From NCBI GenBank assembly GCA_009773155.1, contig WOVA01000026.1, positions 1 to 34,233 of the forward strand: 34,233 bases of DNA, given 5' to 3'. The DNA is from Elusimicrobiota bacterium. Its GTDB lineage: Bacteria > Elusimicrobiota > Elusimicrobia > Elusimicrobiales > UBA9959. Position numbers and translations under genes: made by a program. The first letter of the stretch is position 1. Every line of letters begins with the position of its first letter. The notes under the pieces were generated by a model that was not told where the DNA came from, ran no database searches, and saw only the letters and a list, made by a program, of their open reading frames with translations. Of the stretch, positions 1 to 6,991 are shown one piece after another.

Positions 1-139
1 GCCAAGTTTTTCGCCTGTGGCAATGTGGGCAAACGAATCCGTCTGGCCAACGGATCTTCTCGAGGTAAAGCCTACATGACTCCTCGGTTCGAAACCAATA
101 CTCAAATTCGAGCAAGGCGCCAGGAAATTCTTTTGCCAC
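1..139 (-). CDS. IS1595-family transposase, N-terminal fragment (runs off window)
   Basis: The first ~46 codons of a DDE transposase, cut by the window edge. Translated on the minus strand from a GTG at 139, the protein starts VAKEFPGALLEFEYWF and continues through an EESCRLYLEKI segment to RWPDGFVCPHCHRRKTW. This is the typical N-terminus of IS1595/ISXO2-type transposases: a helical lead-in, the RWPDGF motif, then the first CxxC knuckle of a zinc ribbon. The DDE catalytic core would lie to the left. An in-frame stop lies close upstream of the GTG, so the start must be between them; no strong Shine-Dalgarno is visible. Lower GC than its neighbours fits a mobile gene. Family assignment is from motif recognition only. 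Confidence 0.65.
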   Translation of the reverse strand, partial: MAKEFPGALLEFEYWFRTEESCRLYLEKIRWPDGFVCPHCHRRKTW

Positions 140-212
140 CAGTACATTTTACCAATTTGGGCCGCTCAATAGGATATGCCTACAAATTAGTCATTTAGTA
201 ATCAGCGTCCCC
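1..212 (-). mobile_element. End of an IS1595-family insertion sequence (partial)
   Basis: The left edge holds the 5' end of a transposase gene read leftwards, preceded by about 70 bp of AT-rich non-coding DNA. Read on the minus strand, that DNA begins near 212 with GGGGACGCTGATTACTAAAT, which looks like a terminal inverted repeat. The other end of the element lies outside the window, so the repeat cannot be confirmed and the boundary at 212 is approximate. No target duplication can be identified. The element sits about 90 bp upstream of the mraZ promoter. Confidence 0.6.
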
Positions 213-289
213 TTCCTTATATCAAGCGGGGCGGCTTTTTTCAACGCGCGAAAAACCACAAAAAAGGCTTGTAAAACAAGTGTTTTTAC

Positions 290-317
290 ATGAACCTATT
301 GACAATAATAGGTTCAT
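290..317. promoter_or_regulatory. Perfect 11-bp inverted repeat over the mraZ -35 region
   Basis: The arms ATGAACCTATT (290-300) and AATAGGTTCAT (307-317) are exact reverse complements around a 6-nt centre, GACAAT. The repeat overlaps the -35 hexamer at 299-304. A second, shorter dyad GACAAT (301-306)/ATTGTC (316-321) shares part of it. This could be the operator for a dimeric regulator that controls entry of RNA polymerase, separate from the MraZ boxes downstream. The regulator is unknown. Confidence 0.5.
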
Positions 318-327
318 TGTCTATACT
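299..327 (+). promoter_or_regulatory. Sigma70-type promoter of the dcw cluster
   Basis: TTGACA at 299-304 and TATACT at 322-327 are separated by exactly 17 bp, close to the vegetative consensus. The predicted transcription start is near 334, immediately upstream of the MraZ boxes and about 70 nt before the mraZ start codon. It is the only strong promoter seen upstream of the first dcw segment. Confidence 0.75.
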
Positions 328-335
328 TTGGGTCC

Positions 336-373
336 GGTGGTGGAAAGTGGTGTGAAGTGTTTTAACAGTGGGT
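336..373 (+). promoter_or_regulatory. MraZ operator: four GTGG-type repeats with ~10-bp spacing
   Basis: The repeats are GGTGG at 336, AGTGG at 346, AGTGT at 356 and AGTGGG at 367, giving periods of 10, 10 and 11 bp, so all lie on one DNA face. MraZ proteins are known to bind arrays of short G-rich direct repeats (TGGGN in E. coli, AAAGTG-type in mollicutes) with about one helical turn between repeats upstream of their own gene. Here the array lies just downstream of the predicted transcription start, a good place for autoregulation. Confidence 0.7.
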
Positions 374-402
374 TAAAAGGGTTTACAGTAGAGCATAAAA
401 AA

Positions 403-852
403 ATGGGCGCCCTGTACGGAGAATACGATCACGCGATAGATCCGAAGAGCCGGATCTTCATACCGTCGCGTTTCCGCCAGGAACTGCAGAAAGAAGACAA
501 ATCCTATTTCATGCTCACCGTCGGATTCGACCGCTCCCTCAGCCTGTTCCTGCCCTCCAAATGGGACGAACTTATCTCCAACAACATGGAGCTATTCAAG
601 TACGAGAACAAGGAAGAGGAACGGGCATTCAAGCGGTATTTCTTCGGCAACGCGGTGGACGCGGAGCTGGACGAACAGGGCAGGATACTGCTGCCCGCCA
701 AGCTCAAGACGTTCGCGGGCCTGAAGAAGCAGATAGTAATCAGAGGCGTGGGCAACAAGGCGGAGATATGGGATGCGCAGTGCTGGCTGGAATACAAAAA
801 ACTGAAAGTCGACCCCTCGCTGGAAAAGTTCAGCAAGATCTTCGACTTATGA
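403..852 (+). CDS. mraZ: Transcriptional regulator MraZ
   Basis: A 149-residue DNA-binding protein, usual length for the family, which regulates the dcw operon by binding repeats upstream of itself. Two SpoVT/AbrB-like halves are visible: the first around GEYDHAIDPKSRIFIPSRFR (residues 6-25), the second around VDAELDEQGRILLPAKL (about 84-100), each with the family's D-x-(K/Q)-(S/G)-R-I-x-(I/L)-P core. I start at 403 because MGALYGEYDHAID is the normal MraZ N-terminus. The frame stays open back to 280, but that stretch holds the promoter and operator. The Shine-Dalgarno is weak. The stop overlaps the rsmH start as ATGA, so the genes are translationally coupled. Confidence 0.95.
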   Translation: MGALYGEYDHAIDPKSRIFIPSRFRQELQKEDKSYFMLTVGFDRSLSLFLPSKWDELISNNMELFKYENKEEERAFKRYFFGNAVDAELDEQGRILLPAKLKTFAGLKKQIVIRGVGNKAEIWDAQCWLEYKKLKVDPSLEKFSKIFDL

Positions 853-1748
853 GCGAGTGCTACGGCCACGAGCCCGTCATGGCGGGCGAGGTGGCCGGCC
901 TCCTGGTCACGGACAAAGAGGGGATATACCTCGACGCCACGCTCGGCATGGGCGGGCACGCGCGCGCGGTACTCGAACGCCTCGGCCCAAAGGGCCGCCT
1001 GGTCGGCCTGGACTGGGATCCCGAGATGTCCGCCCACGCGCGCCGGAACCTGGCCGATTTCGGCTCCCGCGTCACGGTGATCGACTCCAACTTCGCCAAT
1101 CTGGACGAGGCCCTGCGCCGCGAGGGGATAGAATCCGTCTCGGGCGCGCTGTTCGACCTCGGCGTCTCCTCTCTGCACTTCGACAAACCTTCGCGCGGTT
1201 TCAGTATACGCCACGACGGGCCCCTCGACATGCGGATCAATCCCTCCAACCCTCTTACGGCCGCCGCGATAATCAACCAGTGGCCGTATGAGCAGATCGA
1301 GCACCTGATACGCGTGGTCGGCGAGCGCTGGTCCACCCGTATAAGCCGCGCGATAGTGCGGAAGCGCGAGAAGAAGCCGATCGAGACCACCGGCGAACTG
1401 GCCCGCATCATCGAGCACGCCGTGCCCGTGCGCGGTCTCAAAACGCATCCGGCGACCAGGACCTTCCTGGCCATACGAGTCGCCGTGAATTACGAATTCG
1501 ACAACCTGACCCGCGGCATGCAGAAGGTCTCCTCCTTCATAAGGCCCGGGGGCAGGATGGGCGTGATCACTTTCCATTCCCTTGAAGACCGCATCGTGAA
1601 AGAGACCTTCCGGCTGAAGATCAAGCTGGGGGACTGGAACCCGGTAACGCGCAAGCCCGCCGTGCCCTCCGAGTCGGAGATCGCGGCGAACAGGCGCGCC
1701 CGGAGCGCGAAGCTGAGGGTGATAGAAAAAGTCCAGGAGGGAAAATGA
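849..1748 (+). CDS. rsmH: 16S rRNA (cytosine1402-N4)-methyltransferase RsmH
   Basis: A 299-residue class I methyltransferase that uses S-adenosylmethionine to methylate N4 of C1402 in the ribosomal P site. The SAM-binding motif IYLDATLGMGGHARAVLE lies at residues 27-44, followed by LVGLDWDPEM at 51-60. Family-typical segments FDLGVSSLHFD, GFSIRHDGPLDMR, THPATRTFLAIR and GVITFHSLEDRIVK follow in order. RsmH (MraW) is the standard second gene of dcw clusters. It starts with ATG inside the mraZ stop (ATGA) and ends overlapping the next small ORF the same way. The frame extends upstream inside mraZ, but MSECYGHEPVM is the expected N-terminus. Confidence 0.96.
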   Translation: MSECYGHEPVMAGEVAGLLVTDKEGIYLDATLGMGGHARAVLERLGPKGRLVGLDWDPEMSAHARRNLADFGSRVTVIDSNFANLDEALRREGIESVSGALFDLGVSSLHFDKPSRGFSIRHDGPLDMRINPSNPLTAAAIINQWPYEQIEHLIRVVGERWSTRISRAIVRKREKKPIETTGELARIIEHAVPVRGLKTHPATRTFLAIRVAVNYEFDNLTRGMQKVSSFIRPGGRMGVITFHSLEDRIVKETFRLKIKLGDWNPVTRKPAVPSESEIAANRRARSAKLRVIEKVQEGK

Positions 1749-1912
1749 ACCCCAAGAACATGTTCAGGGCCGGAAGGAAACTCAAGTCGCTGCTGACCGG
1801 CAAGGTCCGGGGCCCGGCTCTGCCCGAGCTGGGCCAGCTGGAGCCGACCAGGATATTCTACCTCTGGGAAAAGCATTCGCTCCGCCGCATAGAGCTTTTC
1901 AGCATGGAGTAA
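1745..1912 (+). CDS. Small basic protein between rsmH and ftsL, unknown function
   Basis: A 55-codon ORF fills the gap between rsmH and the ftsL-like gene. Its ATG overlaps the rsmH stop (ATGA), the same coupling seen at several junctions in this cluster, and a Shine-Dalgarno-like AGGAGG sits just upstream at 1735-1740. The product starts MNPKNMFRAGRKLKSLL, is rich in Lys/Arg at the N-terminus, and ends WEKHSLRRIELFSME. No membrane segment or known domain is visible. It stops 6 nt before the next start. Coupling and position argue that it is translated. I do not recognise a family. It could be a small division-associated protein or the remnant of a longer one. Confidence 0.6.
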   Translation: MNPKNMFRAGRKLKSLLTGKVRGPALPELGQLEPTRIFYLWEKHSLRRIELFSME

Positions 1913-1918
1913 CCGGCG

Positions 1919-2257
1919 ATGCAGAGGCGCGCGAGAAATTCGGCATTGAAGGTCCTGCTGGCGGGAAGCGCCCTGTGCTTCCTCTACGCCTGGCAGGGCG
2001 TCGAGGCCACGCGCACCGGCTACGAGATAGAGAAGCTGCGCGGGGAGATGAGGAACATCGAGCACTCCAACGATTACCTGCGCAAGGATATAAGCATCGC
2101 GCTCTCGCCGGCCTCGCTGGAGGCGAAAGCGCAGAAGCTCGGCATGGCCTACCCGGAGCCCGACCGCGTCGTGCAGCTCGGCCCGCAGCGGGGCGAGAGC
2201 AGCCAGCCCTTCCGGCTGGCGCGATTCTTCAGGCGGGGGAACGGGAGGTCCATGTAA
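1919..2257 (+). CDS. ftsL: FtsL-like septum formation protein
   Basis: A 112-residue bitopic membrane protein: a short basic N-terminus (MQRRARNSALK), one membrane segment at about residues 11-26 (VLLAGSALCFLYAW), then a coiled-coil-like helix with heptads (about 33-66) and the segment SPASLEAKAQKLGMAYPEPDRVV. That last segment matches the pattern shared by FtsL and DivIC, which join FtsQ/FtsB (DivIB/DivIC) to activate the FtsWI septal synthase. Sequence conservation in this family is low, so the call rests on topology, length, the C-terminal pattern and position between rsmH and ftsI. DivIC/FtsB-like is the alternative. Confidence 0.75.
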   Translation: MQRRARNSALKVLLAGSALCFLYAWQGVEATRTGYEIEKLRGEMRNIEHSNDYLRKDISIALSPASLEAKAQKLGMAYPEPDRVVQLGPQRGESSQPFRLARFFRRGNGRSM

Positions 2258-2280
2258 GAGCTTTCTCCGTCCGGCGGTAC

Positions 2281-2307
2281 GGGGACACCATGCCGCATGA
2301 TGTCCCC
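2281..2307. repeat. Dispersed 27-bp palindrome, copy 1
   Basis: The arms GGGGACACCATG (2281-2292) and CATGATGTCCCC (2296-2307) are complementary at 11 of 12 positions around CCG. The same palindrome recurs at 31138-31164. It lies in the 161-bp gap between ftsL and ftsI, where no other signal is evident. With no T-run after it, it is not a classic terminator. A REP-like intergenic element is more likely. Confidence 0.6.
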
Positions 2308-2418
2308 CTCTGATGCGGACAAAGGAGCGGTCTTGCATGCCCCTCACCCCCGGCTTAAAAGAAAAACTGGCCGCCGTCGCGTCAGGCGGCGGAGCCTTCA
2401 GCCGCGCTTTCGACAGAC

Positions 2419-4134
2419 ATGAGCGTTCCCACACTCAGACAGCGCATAAAATTCTGCGCGATAATATGTTCGGTGGCTCCGGCCGTCGTATTTCTGCGTT
2501 TGTTCTACCTGCAGACGATAAAGCACGAAAATCTTTCGCGGACTGCCTCAAAGTCGTTCGACCGTCTCGTCTCTGAGACCGGGCCGCGCGGCCGCATCTT
2601 CGACGCGCAGGGGAACCTGCTCGCCGAATCCATAGTCACCTGGGACTGCGGGCTCATGAAGAAGGAGCTCACGGACCCGCCCCGGGACCTCGACGCCCTC
2701 TCCTCCGTCCTTAAAGTGCCGCGCAAGACGCTCGGCCAGCGCTACGCCGGCGCGCGCAACTATATGCCCGTCAAGAAGGGACTGGACCGGGCCGAATACG
2801 AGAAACTGAAAGAACTTAAGATCCGCGGCGTCACGCTGGACGCCAGGCAATCGCGCTACTACCCCTCCGGGAGCCTGGCGCGCGGCCTGCTGGGCGTGGC
2901 GGGGGAGAAGGGGGGCTTGAGCGGGCTGGAACTGCTCTACGACAAGGTCCTGGCCGGCACCGTCAGCAAACGGGAAGTCGTACGCGACGCGGCCGGCAGG
3001 ATCATCTACGGCGACACGCTCAAGGACGGCGGGCGTCCGATGGACCTCCACCTGACTCTGGACAAGCGCATACAGTTCTTCGCGCAGGAATCGGTTAAGA
3101 AGTATACTGAATCGACCCGCGCAAAGCAGGGAATAGTCATCGTGCAGGATCCGCGCAGCGGCAATATCCTGGCCATGGCCTCCTGGCCGGAGAACCTCAG
3201 CCAGGTCGTTCCGGTAGAGTGGGTATACGAGCCGGGCTCCACTTTCAAGGCCGTAACCTTCGCCGCCGCCCTGGACACGGACAAGACCTCTCCGTCGGAG
3301 ACCTTCTTCTGCGAGAACGGGAAATGGCAGTTCGCGCCGCGCGTCACCATCGGCGACCACGAACCTGACGGAACCCTGACGCTTTCACAGGTACTGGAGA
3401 GGTCTTCCAACATCGGCACGGCCAAGCTCGGCGTCAAACTGGGGCTGCAGGACTTCTACCGTTATACCAAGGCCTTCGGCTACGGTACCCGCACGGGCCT
3501 GGGGTTCTATGGGGAATCCTCGGGCATCATGAGGCCGGCCTCGCGCTACAAGCCGGTCGACCTGGCCGTCGGCTCTTACGGGCACGGACTGGCCGCCACG
3601 CCGATACAGGTGGTCAATTCCTATTCCGCCATAGCCAACGGCGGCCTGCTGATGGAACCCAGGCTGGTGGCCCGCGTCTCCGATCCCTCGCGCCGGGAGG
3701 CGCGCGAGGAAAAACCGACGGTCATACGGCGCGCGGCGGGGGAGGACGCCGTCAGGACCCTTAAGAAGATGCTGCGGGCCGTTGTGACCAAAGGGACCGG
3801 CAAGACGGCCGCCGTCCCGGGCTATTCGATAGCGGGCAAGACCGGCACCTCAAAGACCATAGACGAATACGGCAAATACGTCAGCGGCAAGAACGTGGCC
3901 TCTTTCGCCGGCTTCTTCCCGCTGGAGGACCCGCTCTACACCATACTGGTCATAATCGACCAGCCAAAGGCTTTCAATTACGGCAGCGAGACCGCGGCGC
4001 CGGCCTTCCGGGAGATAGCCTCCCGCATAATCACGGCTACCGGCCTGCCTCCCGACGTGCCGGAACAGCGAGCCTCCGGCTCATCAGGTGCCGGGCGCTA
4101 TGTCGCCCGGCCCGTCGAAAAAGCCCATAATTAA
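2419..4134 (+). CDS. ftsI: Penicillin-binding protein FtsI/PBP3-type (septal transpeptidase)
   Basis: A 571-residue class B penicillin-binding protein that cross-links septal peptidoglycan with FtsW. There is one N-terminal membrane anchor (about residues 13-32), a dimerisation/pedestal domain beginning at ETGPRGRIFDAQGNLLAES, then the transpeptidase domain with all three active-site motifs: STFK (Ser274, Lys277), SSN (329-331) and KTGT (474-477). No C-terminal PASTA domain is present, unlike Gram-positive homologues. The ATG at 2419 gives a normal short cytoplasmic tail. Its frame is separated from ftsL by 161 bp containing a palindromic repeat, so it may have additional control. murE follows after 20 bp. 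Confidence 0.93.
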   Translation: MSVPTLRQRIKFCAIICSVAPAVVFLRLFYLQTIKHENLSRTASKSFDRLVSETGPRGRIFDAQGNLLAESIVTWDCGLMKKELTDPPRDLDALSSVLKVPRKTLGQRYAGARNYMPVKKGLDRAEYEKLKELKIRGVTLDARQSRYYPSGSLARGLLGVAGEKGGLSGLELLYDKVLAGTVSKREVVRDAAGRIIYGDTLKDGGRPMDLHLTLDKRIQFFAQESVKKYTESTRAKQGIVIVQDPRSGNILAMASWPENLSQVVPVEWVYEPGSTFKAVTFAAALDTDKTSPSETFFCENGKWQFAPRVTIGDHEPDGTLTLSQVLERSSNIGTAKLGVKLGLQDFYRYTKAFGYGTRTGLGFYGESSGIMRPASRYKPVDLAVGSYGHGLAATPIQVVNSYSAIANGGLLMEPRLVARVSDPSRREAREEKPTVIRRAAGEDAVRTLKKMLRAVVTKGTGKTAAVPGYSIAGKTGTSKTIDEYGKYVSGKNVASFAGFFPLEDPLYTILVIIDQPKAFNYGSETAAPAFREIASRIITATGLPPDVPEQRASGSSGAGRYVARPVEKAHN

Positions 4135-4143
4135 ATTTGTTAA

Positions 4144-4149
4144 TATACT
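4144..4149 (+). promoter_or_regulatory. -10-like TATACT just before murE
   Basis: TATACT lies 5 nt before the murE ATG in an AT-rich patch, with no clear -35 element and no Shine-Dalgarno between. If used it would give a leaderless murE transcript, in addition to read-through from upstream. Four other genes here show the same geometry. Confidence 0.3.
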
Positions 4150-4154
4150 TGTAA

Positions 4155-5642
4155 ATGCGACTCGCGAACCTGCTTCTGCCCGGCGACCGCGTCCTCGCGG
4201 GCTCTCCTGAAACGCCCGTGAACGGCGTATTTTATGACTCGCGCGGGGAACTGCGCGGCGGGGTTTTCTTCGCCCTGCCGGGCTCCCGTACCGACGGGGA
4301 CCTGCACGCGGCCGAGGCGCTGCGCAAGGGCGCGGCGGCGGTGGTCTCGCGCTCGGACGCGCCGGCCGGCCTGCCGCCCGGCGCAGCCTGGGTAAAGGCC
4401 GCGGACATAACGGCCACTTTCTCTCACGCCGCCGCCGAGTTCCACGGGCGTCCTTCGGAAAAGATCAAGGTCGTCGGCGTTACCGGCACCAACGGCAAGA
4501 CCACCATAACCTATATGCTGGAGGCGGTCTTCGCCCGCCTGGGCATGAAGCCCGGCGTCATCGGGACGGTCAATTACCGCGTCGGGGGGACAGTTGTCTC
4601 CGCGGCGCCCAATACCACGCCGATGGCGCCCGACCTGCACTCCCTGCTGGCGAGGATGGTAGGAGCCGGCTCCCGCGCCGCCGTGATGGAGGTCTCCTCC
4701 CATTCGCTGGCCCTGGGCCGCGCGGACTCGGTGAAATTCGACTGCGCGGTGTTCACCAATCTGCAGAGCGACCATCTCGATTTCCACAAGAGCAGGGAGA
4801 ACTACCTGCGCGCCAAACTGAAGCTCTTCAGCCTGACGGCGGCCTCCGGAAAGGAAGGCCGGTCGGCCGTGGTAAACGCCGACGAACCGTCGGCGGCGGA
4901 GGTACTGCGCGCGGCCGCCGGGGCGAAGGCCCTCACCTACTCGCTCGATAAGCCCGCCGATATCACGGCCGGCGATACCGATCACGGCAGCGACGGGATA
5001 AATTTCACTCTGCATACTCCGGCCGGCGCGGCCCCGGTAAAGATGCGGTTGTTCGGCCGCCACAATCTCTATAACGCCCTGGCCGCCGCCGGCGCGGCCC
5101 ACGCGCTGGGCGTATCGCCCGCCGACATAGCCGCCGGGCTGGAGGCGCTGGAAAAAGTGCCGGGCCGGCTGGAGCCGGTGCGGGCCGGCCAGGACTTCGC
5201 AATTTTCGTCGATTACGCCCATACCGCCGACGCGCTGGAAAGCGTGCTGCGGAGCCTGCGCGGCATTCCGGGAAAACGCCTCATCACCGTCTTCGGCTGC
5301 GGCGGCGACCGCGACCGCACCAAGCGCGCGCCGATGGGACGCGCTGCCTGCTCTCTAAGCGACAAGGTGTACATAACCAGCGACAATCCCCGCACGGAAG
5401 ACCCGGCCGCGATAATAGCGGAGATAGAGGCCGGCGTGAAGGGCGAGTACTCCAATTACGAGATGCTGCCCGACAGGCGCGCCGCCATACGCGCGGCCGC
5501 GGCCGCCGCCGGACCGGGCGATATCATACTCATAGCCGGCAAAGGCCACGAAGATTACCAGGTACTCGGCCGCGAGACCATCCATTTCAGCGACGCCGAA
5601 GAAGCCGCCCTGGCCGTGAACCCGGGGAACGGAGCCGCATGA
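4155..5642 (+). CDS. murE: UDP-N-acetylmuramoyl-L-alanyl-D-glutamate--meso-DAP ligase MurE
   Basis: A 495-residue cytoplasmic Mur ligase adding the third amino acid to the peptidoglycan stem peptide with ATP. The N-terminal UMAG-binding domain comes first, then the ATP-binding P-loop GTNGKTT at 111-117, VMEVSSHSLALGR and TNLQSDHLDFH, and the C-terminal domain with GCGGDRDRTKR. The specificity motif DNPR is at residues 410-413. In this family DNPR marks meso-diaminopimelate as substrate, so the wall is predicted to be DAP-type. The gene starts 20 bp after ftsI without an evident Shine-Dalgarno and overlaps murF by 4 bp. Confidence 0.96.
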   Translation: MRLANLLLPGDRVLAGSPETPVNGVFYDSRGELRGGVFFALPGSRTDGDLHAAEALRKGAAAVVSRSDAPAGLPPGAAWVKAADITATFSHAAAEFHGRPSEKIKVVGVTGTNGKTTITYMLEAVFARLGMKPGVIGTVNYRVGGTVVSAAPNTTPMAPDLHSLLARMVGAGSRAAVMEVSSHSLALGRADSVKFDCAVFTNLQSDHLDFHKSRENYLRAKLKLFSLTAASGKEGRSAVVNADEPSAAEVLRAAAGAKALTYSLDKPADITAGDTDHGSDGINFTLHTPAGAAPVKMRLFGRHNLYNALAAAGAAHALGVSPADIAAGLEALEKVPGRLEPVRAGQDFAIFVDYAHTADALESVLRSLRGIPGKRLITVFGCGGDRDRTKRAPMGRAACSLSDKVYITSDNPRTEDPAAIIAEIEAGVKGEYSNYEMLPDRRAAIRAAAAAAGPGDIILIAGKGHEDYQVLGRETIHFSDAEEAALAVNPGNGAA

Positions 5643-6988
5643 AACTTGGACTGGACCTGGAGAGGCTGGCGGACGCCGCGGGAGGAAAACTCCTGGCGGG
5701 GGATCCGCGCGCGGCCTTCGACTCCTTCGTACTGGACAGCCGCTCGCTCAAGGCCGGAGAGTATTTCTGGGCGCTGGCCGGCGAGAAGCACGACGCGCAC
5801 GCTTTTCTGGCGGGCACGCTGAAAGCGTCCCCGGCCGGCTGGATCTGCCGGGAGGACCGGCTGCCAGCGGGCCCCAGGCCTCCGGCGGTAGTGGCCGTGA
5901 AGGATACGCTCAAGGCGCTGCAGGCGCTGGCGGCCTTCCACAGGCGCCGCTTCAGCCCCGTCGTGGCGGCCGTAACCGGTTCCAACGGCAAGACCACCGT
6001 GAAAGAGATGCTCCGCTCGATCTTCGCCCGCGGCGGCCCGGTCTGCTCCAACGCCGGCAATTTCAACAACCAGTTCGGCCTGCCGCTCTCGCTGCTGGAG
6101 CTGGGCGCGGAGCACCGGCGGGCCGTCTTCGAGCTCGGCGCCTCCCGCCGCGGAGACGTGCGGGAAATAGCGGAGCTGGCGGCGCCGGACATCGCCGTCG
6201 TCACGACCATCGCGCCCGAGCATCTGGAATTTTTCGGCGACATGGAGGCGGTCTTCGAGACCGAGACCGAGGTTCTGGACTGCCTCGCGCCCGGCGGGAC
6301 CTTCGTCTACAACGCCGACGACGAGCGGCTGCGCGCGCTGGGCGTCAGGCCGGAAACGAAGCTCTCCTTCGGGACCGGGCCGGGGGCGGACGCGCGGGCC
6401 GAGAGCCGGGCCGACGGCTTTTACCTCGCTTTCCGCAGCAGGTCCCTGCCGGTGCGCCTGCCCTCCGACGCCGCTCACAACCGGCTCAACGCGGCGGCGG
6501 CTTTCGCGGCCGCCCTGGCGGCCGGCTTTTCCCCGCAAGAAGCCGTTGACGGCCTGGAGGCCTACAGTCCGCCGCCGATGCGCATGCAGGAGCTGACCAT
6601 CGCCGGTTCGCGCGTACTGCTGGACGCCTACAACGCCAACCCGCAGTCTATGGCCGCCGCCCTAGCGGCCGCCGCCGCCGCGCGGTCGCCGCGCTACCTG
6701 GCGCTGGGCGACATGAAAGAGCTTGGCCGCTTCTCGGAGAAGTACCACCGCGAACTGGCGGCCCTCATCTCCGCCGCCGGCCCGGCGAAAGTGTTCCTGG
6801 GCGGCCCGGAAATGCGCGCCGCGGCCGACGAGCTGGCCGCCCGCTTCCCTTCGGTGAAGACCGTGCACGCCGACGACCCGTCGGTCTGGCGGGATGAGTT
6901 CCGGCATCTGGTCTCCGCCGGCGACGGCTTCTTCCTGGTAAAGGCCTCCCGCTCTATGCGATTCGAGAATCTCCTAGAAGGACTCTGA
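5639..6988 (+). CDS. murF: UDP-N-acetylmuramoyl-tripeptide--D-Ala-D-Ala ligase MurF
   Basis: A 449-residue Mur ligase that adds D-Ala-D-Ala to complete the UDP-MurNAc-pentapeptide. It has an N-terminal substrate domain with VLDSRSLKAGEYFWAL, the P-loop VTGSNGKTTVKEM (GSNGKTT at 114-120), NAGNFNNQFGLPLSLLEL, which is characteristic of MurF, ITIAPEHLEFF-type acidic/His motifs (written TTIAPEHLEFF here), and a C-terminal domain with LDAYNANPQSM and LALGDMKELG. Its ATG overlaps the murE stop as ATGA and mraY starts 3 bp after its stop, so these genes are certainly one transcription unit. Confidence 0.96.
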   Translation: MKLGLDLERLADAAGGKLLAGDPRAAFDSFVLDSRSLKAGEYFWALAGEKHDAHAFLAGTLKASPAGWICREDRLPAGPRPPAVVAVKDTLKALQALAAFHRRRFSPVVAAVTGSNGKTTVKEMLRSIFARGGPVCSNAGNFNNQFGLPLSLLELGAEHRRAVFELGASRRGDVREIAELAAPDIAVVTTIAPEHLEFFGDMEAVFETETEVLDCLAPGGTFVYNADDERLRALGVRPETKLSFGTGPGADARAESRADGFYLAFRSRSLPVRLPSDAAHNRLNAAAAFAAALAAGFSPQEAVDGLEAYSPPPMRMQELTIAGSRVLLDAYNANPQSMAAALAAAAAARSPRYLALGDMKELGRFSEKYHRELAALISAAGPAKVFLGGPEMRAAADELAARFPSVKTVHADDPSVWRDEFRHLVSAGDGFFLVKASRSMRFENLLEGL

Positions 6989-6991
6989 ACC

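Noticed and set aside
1-198. Open frame on the plus strand ending at TAG 196-198, looking like the 3' end of a gene.
   Set aside because: The opposite strand encodes a convincing IS1595 transposase N-terminus over most of the same bases, so this is its antisense shadow.
280-402. Extending mraZ upstream to the start at 280.
   Set aside because: That stretch holds the promoter and MraZ boxes, and the family N-terminus begins at 403.
504-1577. Long minus-strand ORFs opposite rsmH, murE, murF, mraY, ftsW, the pilB-like gene and the ABC permease.
   Set aside because: Low-complexity Arg/Gly/Ala-rich products typical of antisense frames in GC-rich genes; the plus- or minus-strand family proteins explain the DNA.
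2313-2576. 87-codon plus-strand ORF overlapping the ftsI start.
   Set aside because: It runs into ftsI in another frame, has no recognisable domain, and most of it duplicates ftsI coding bases.
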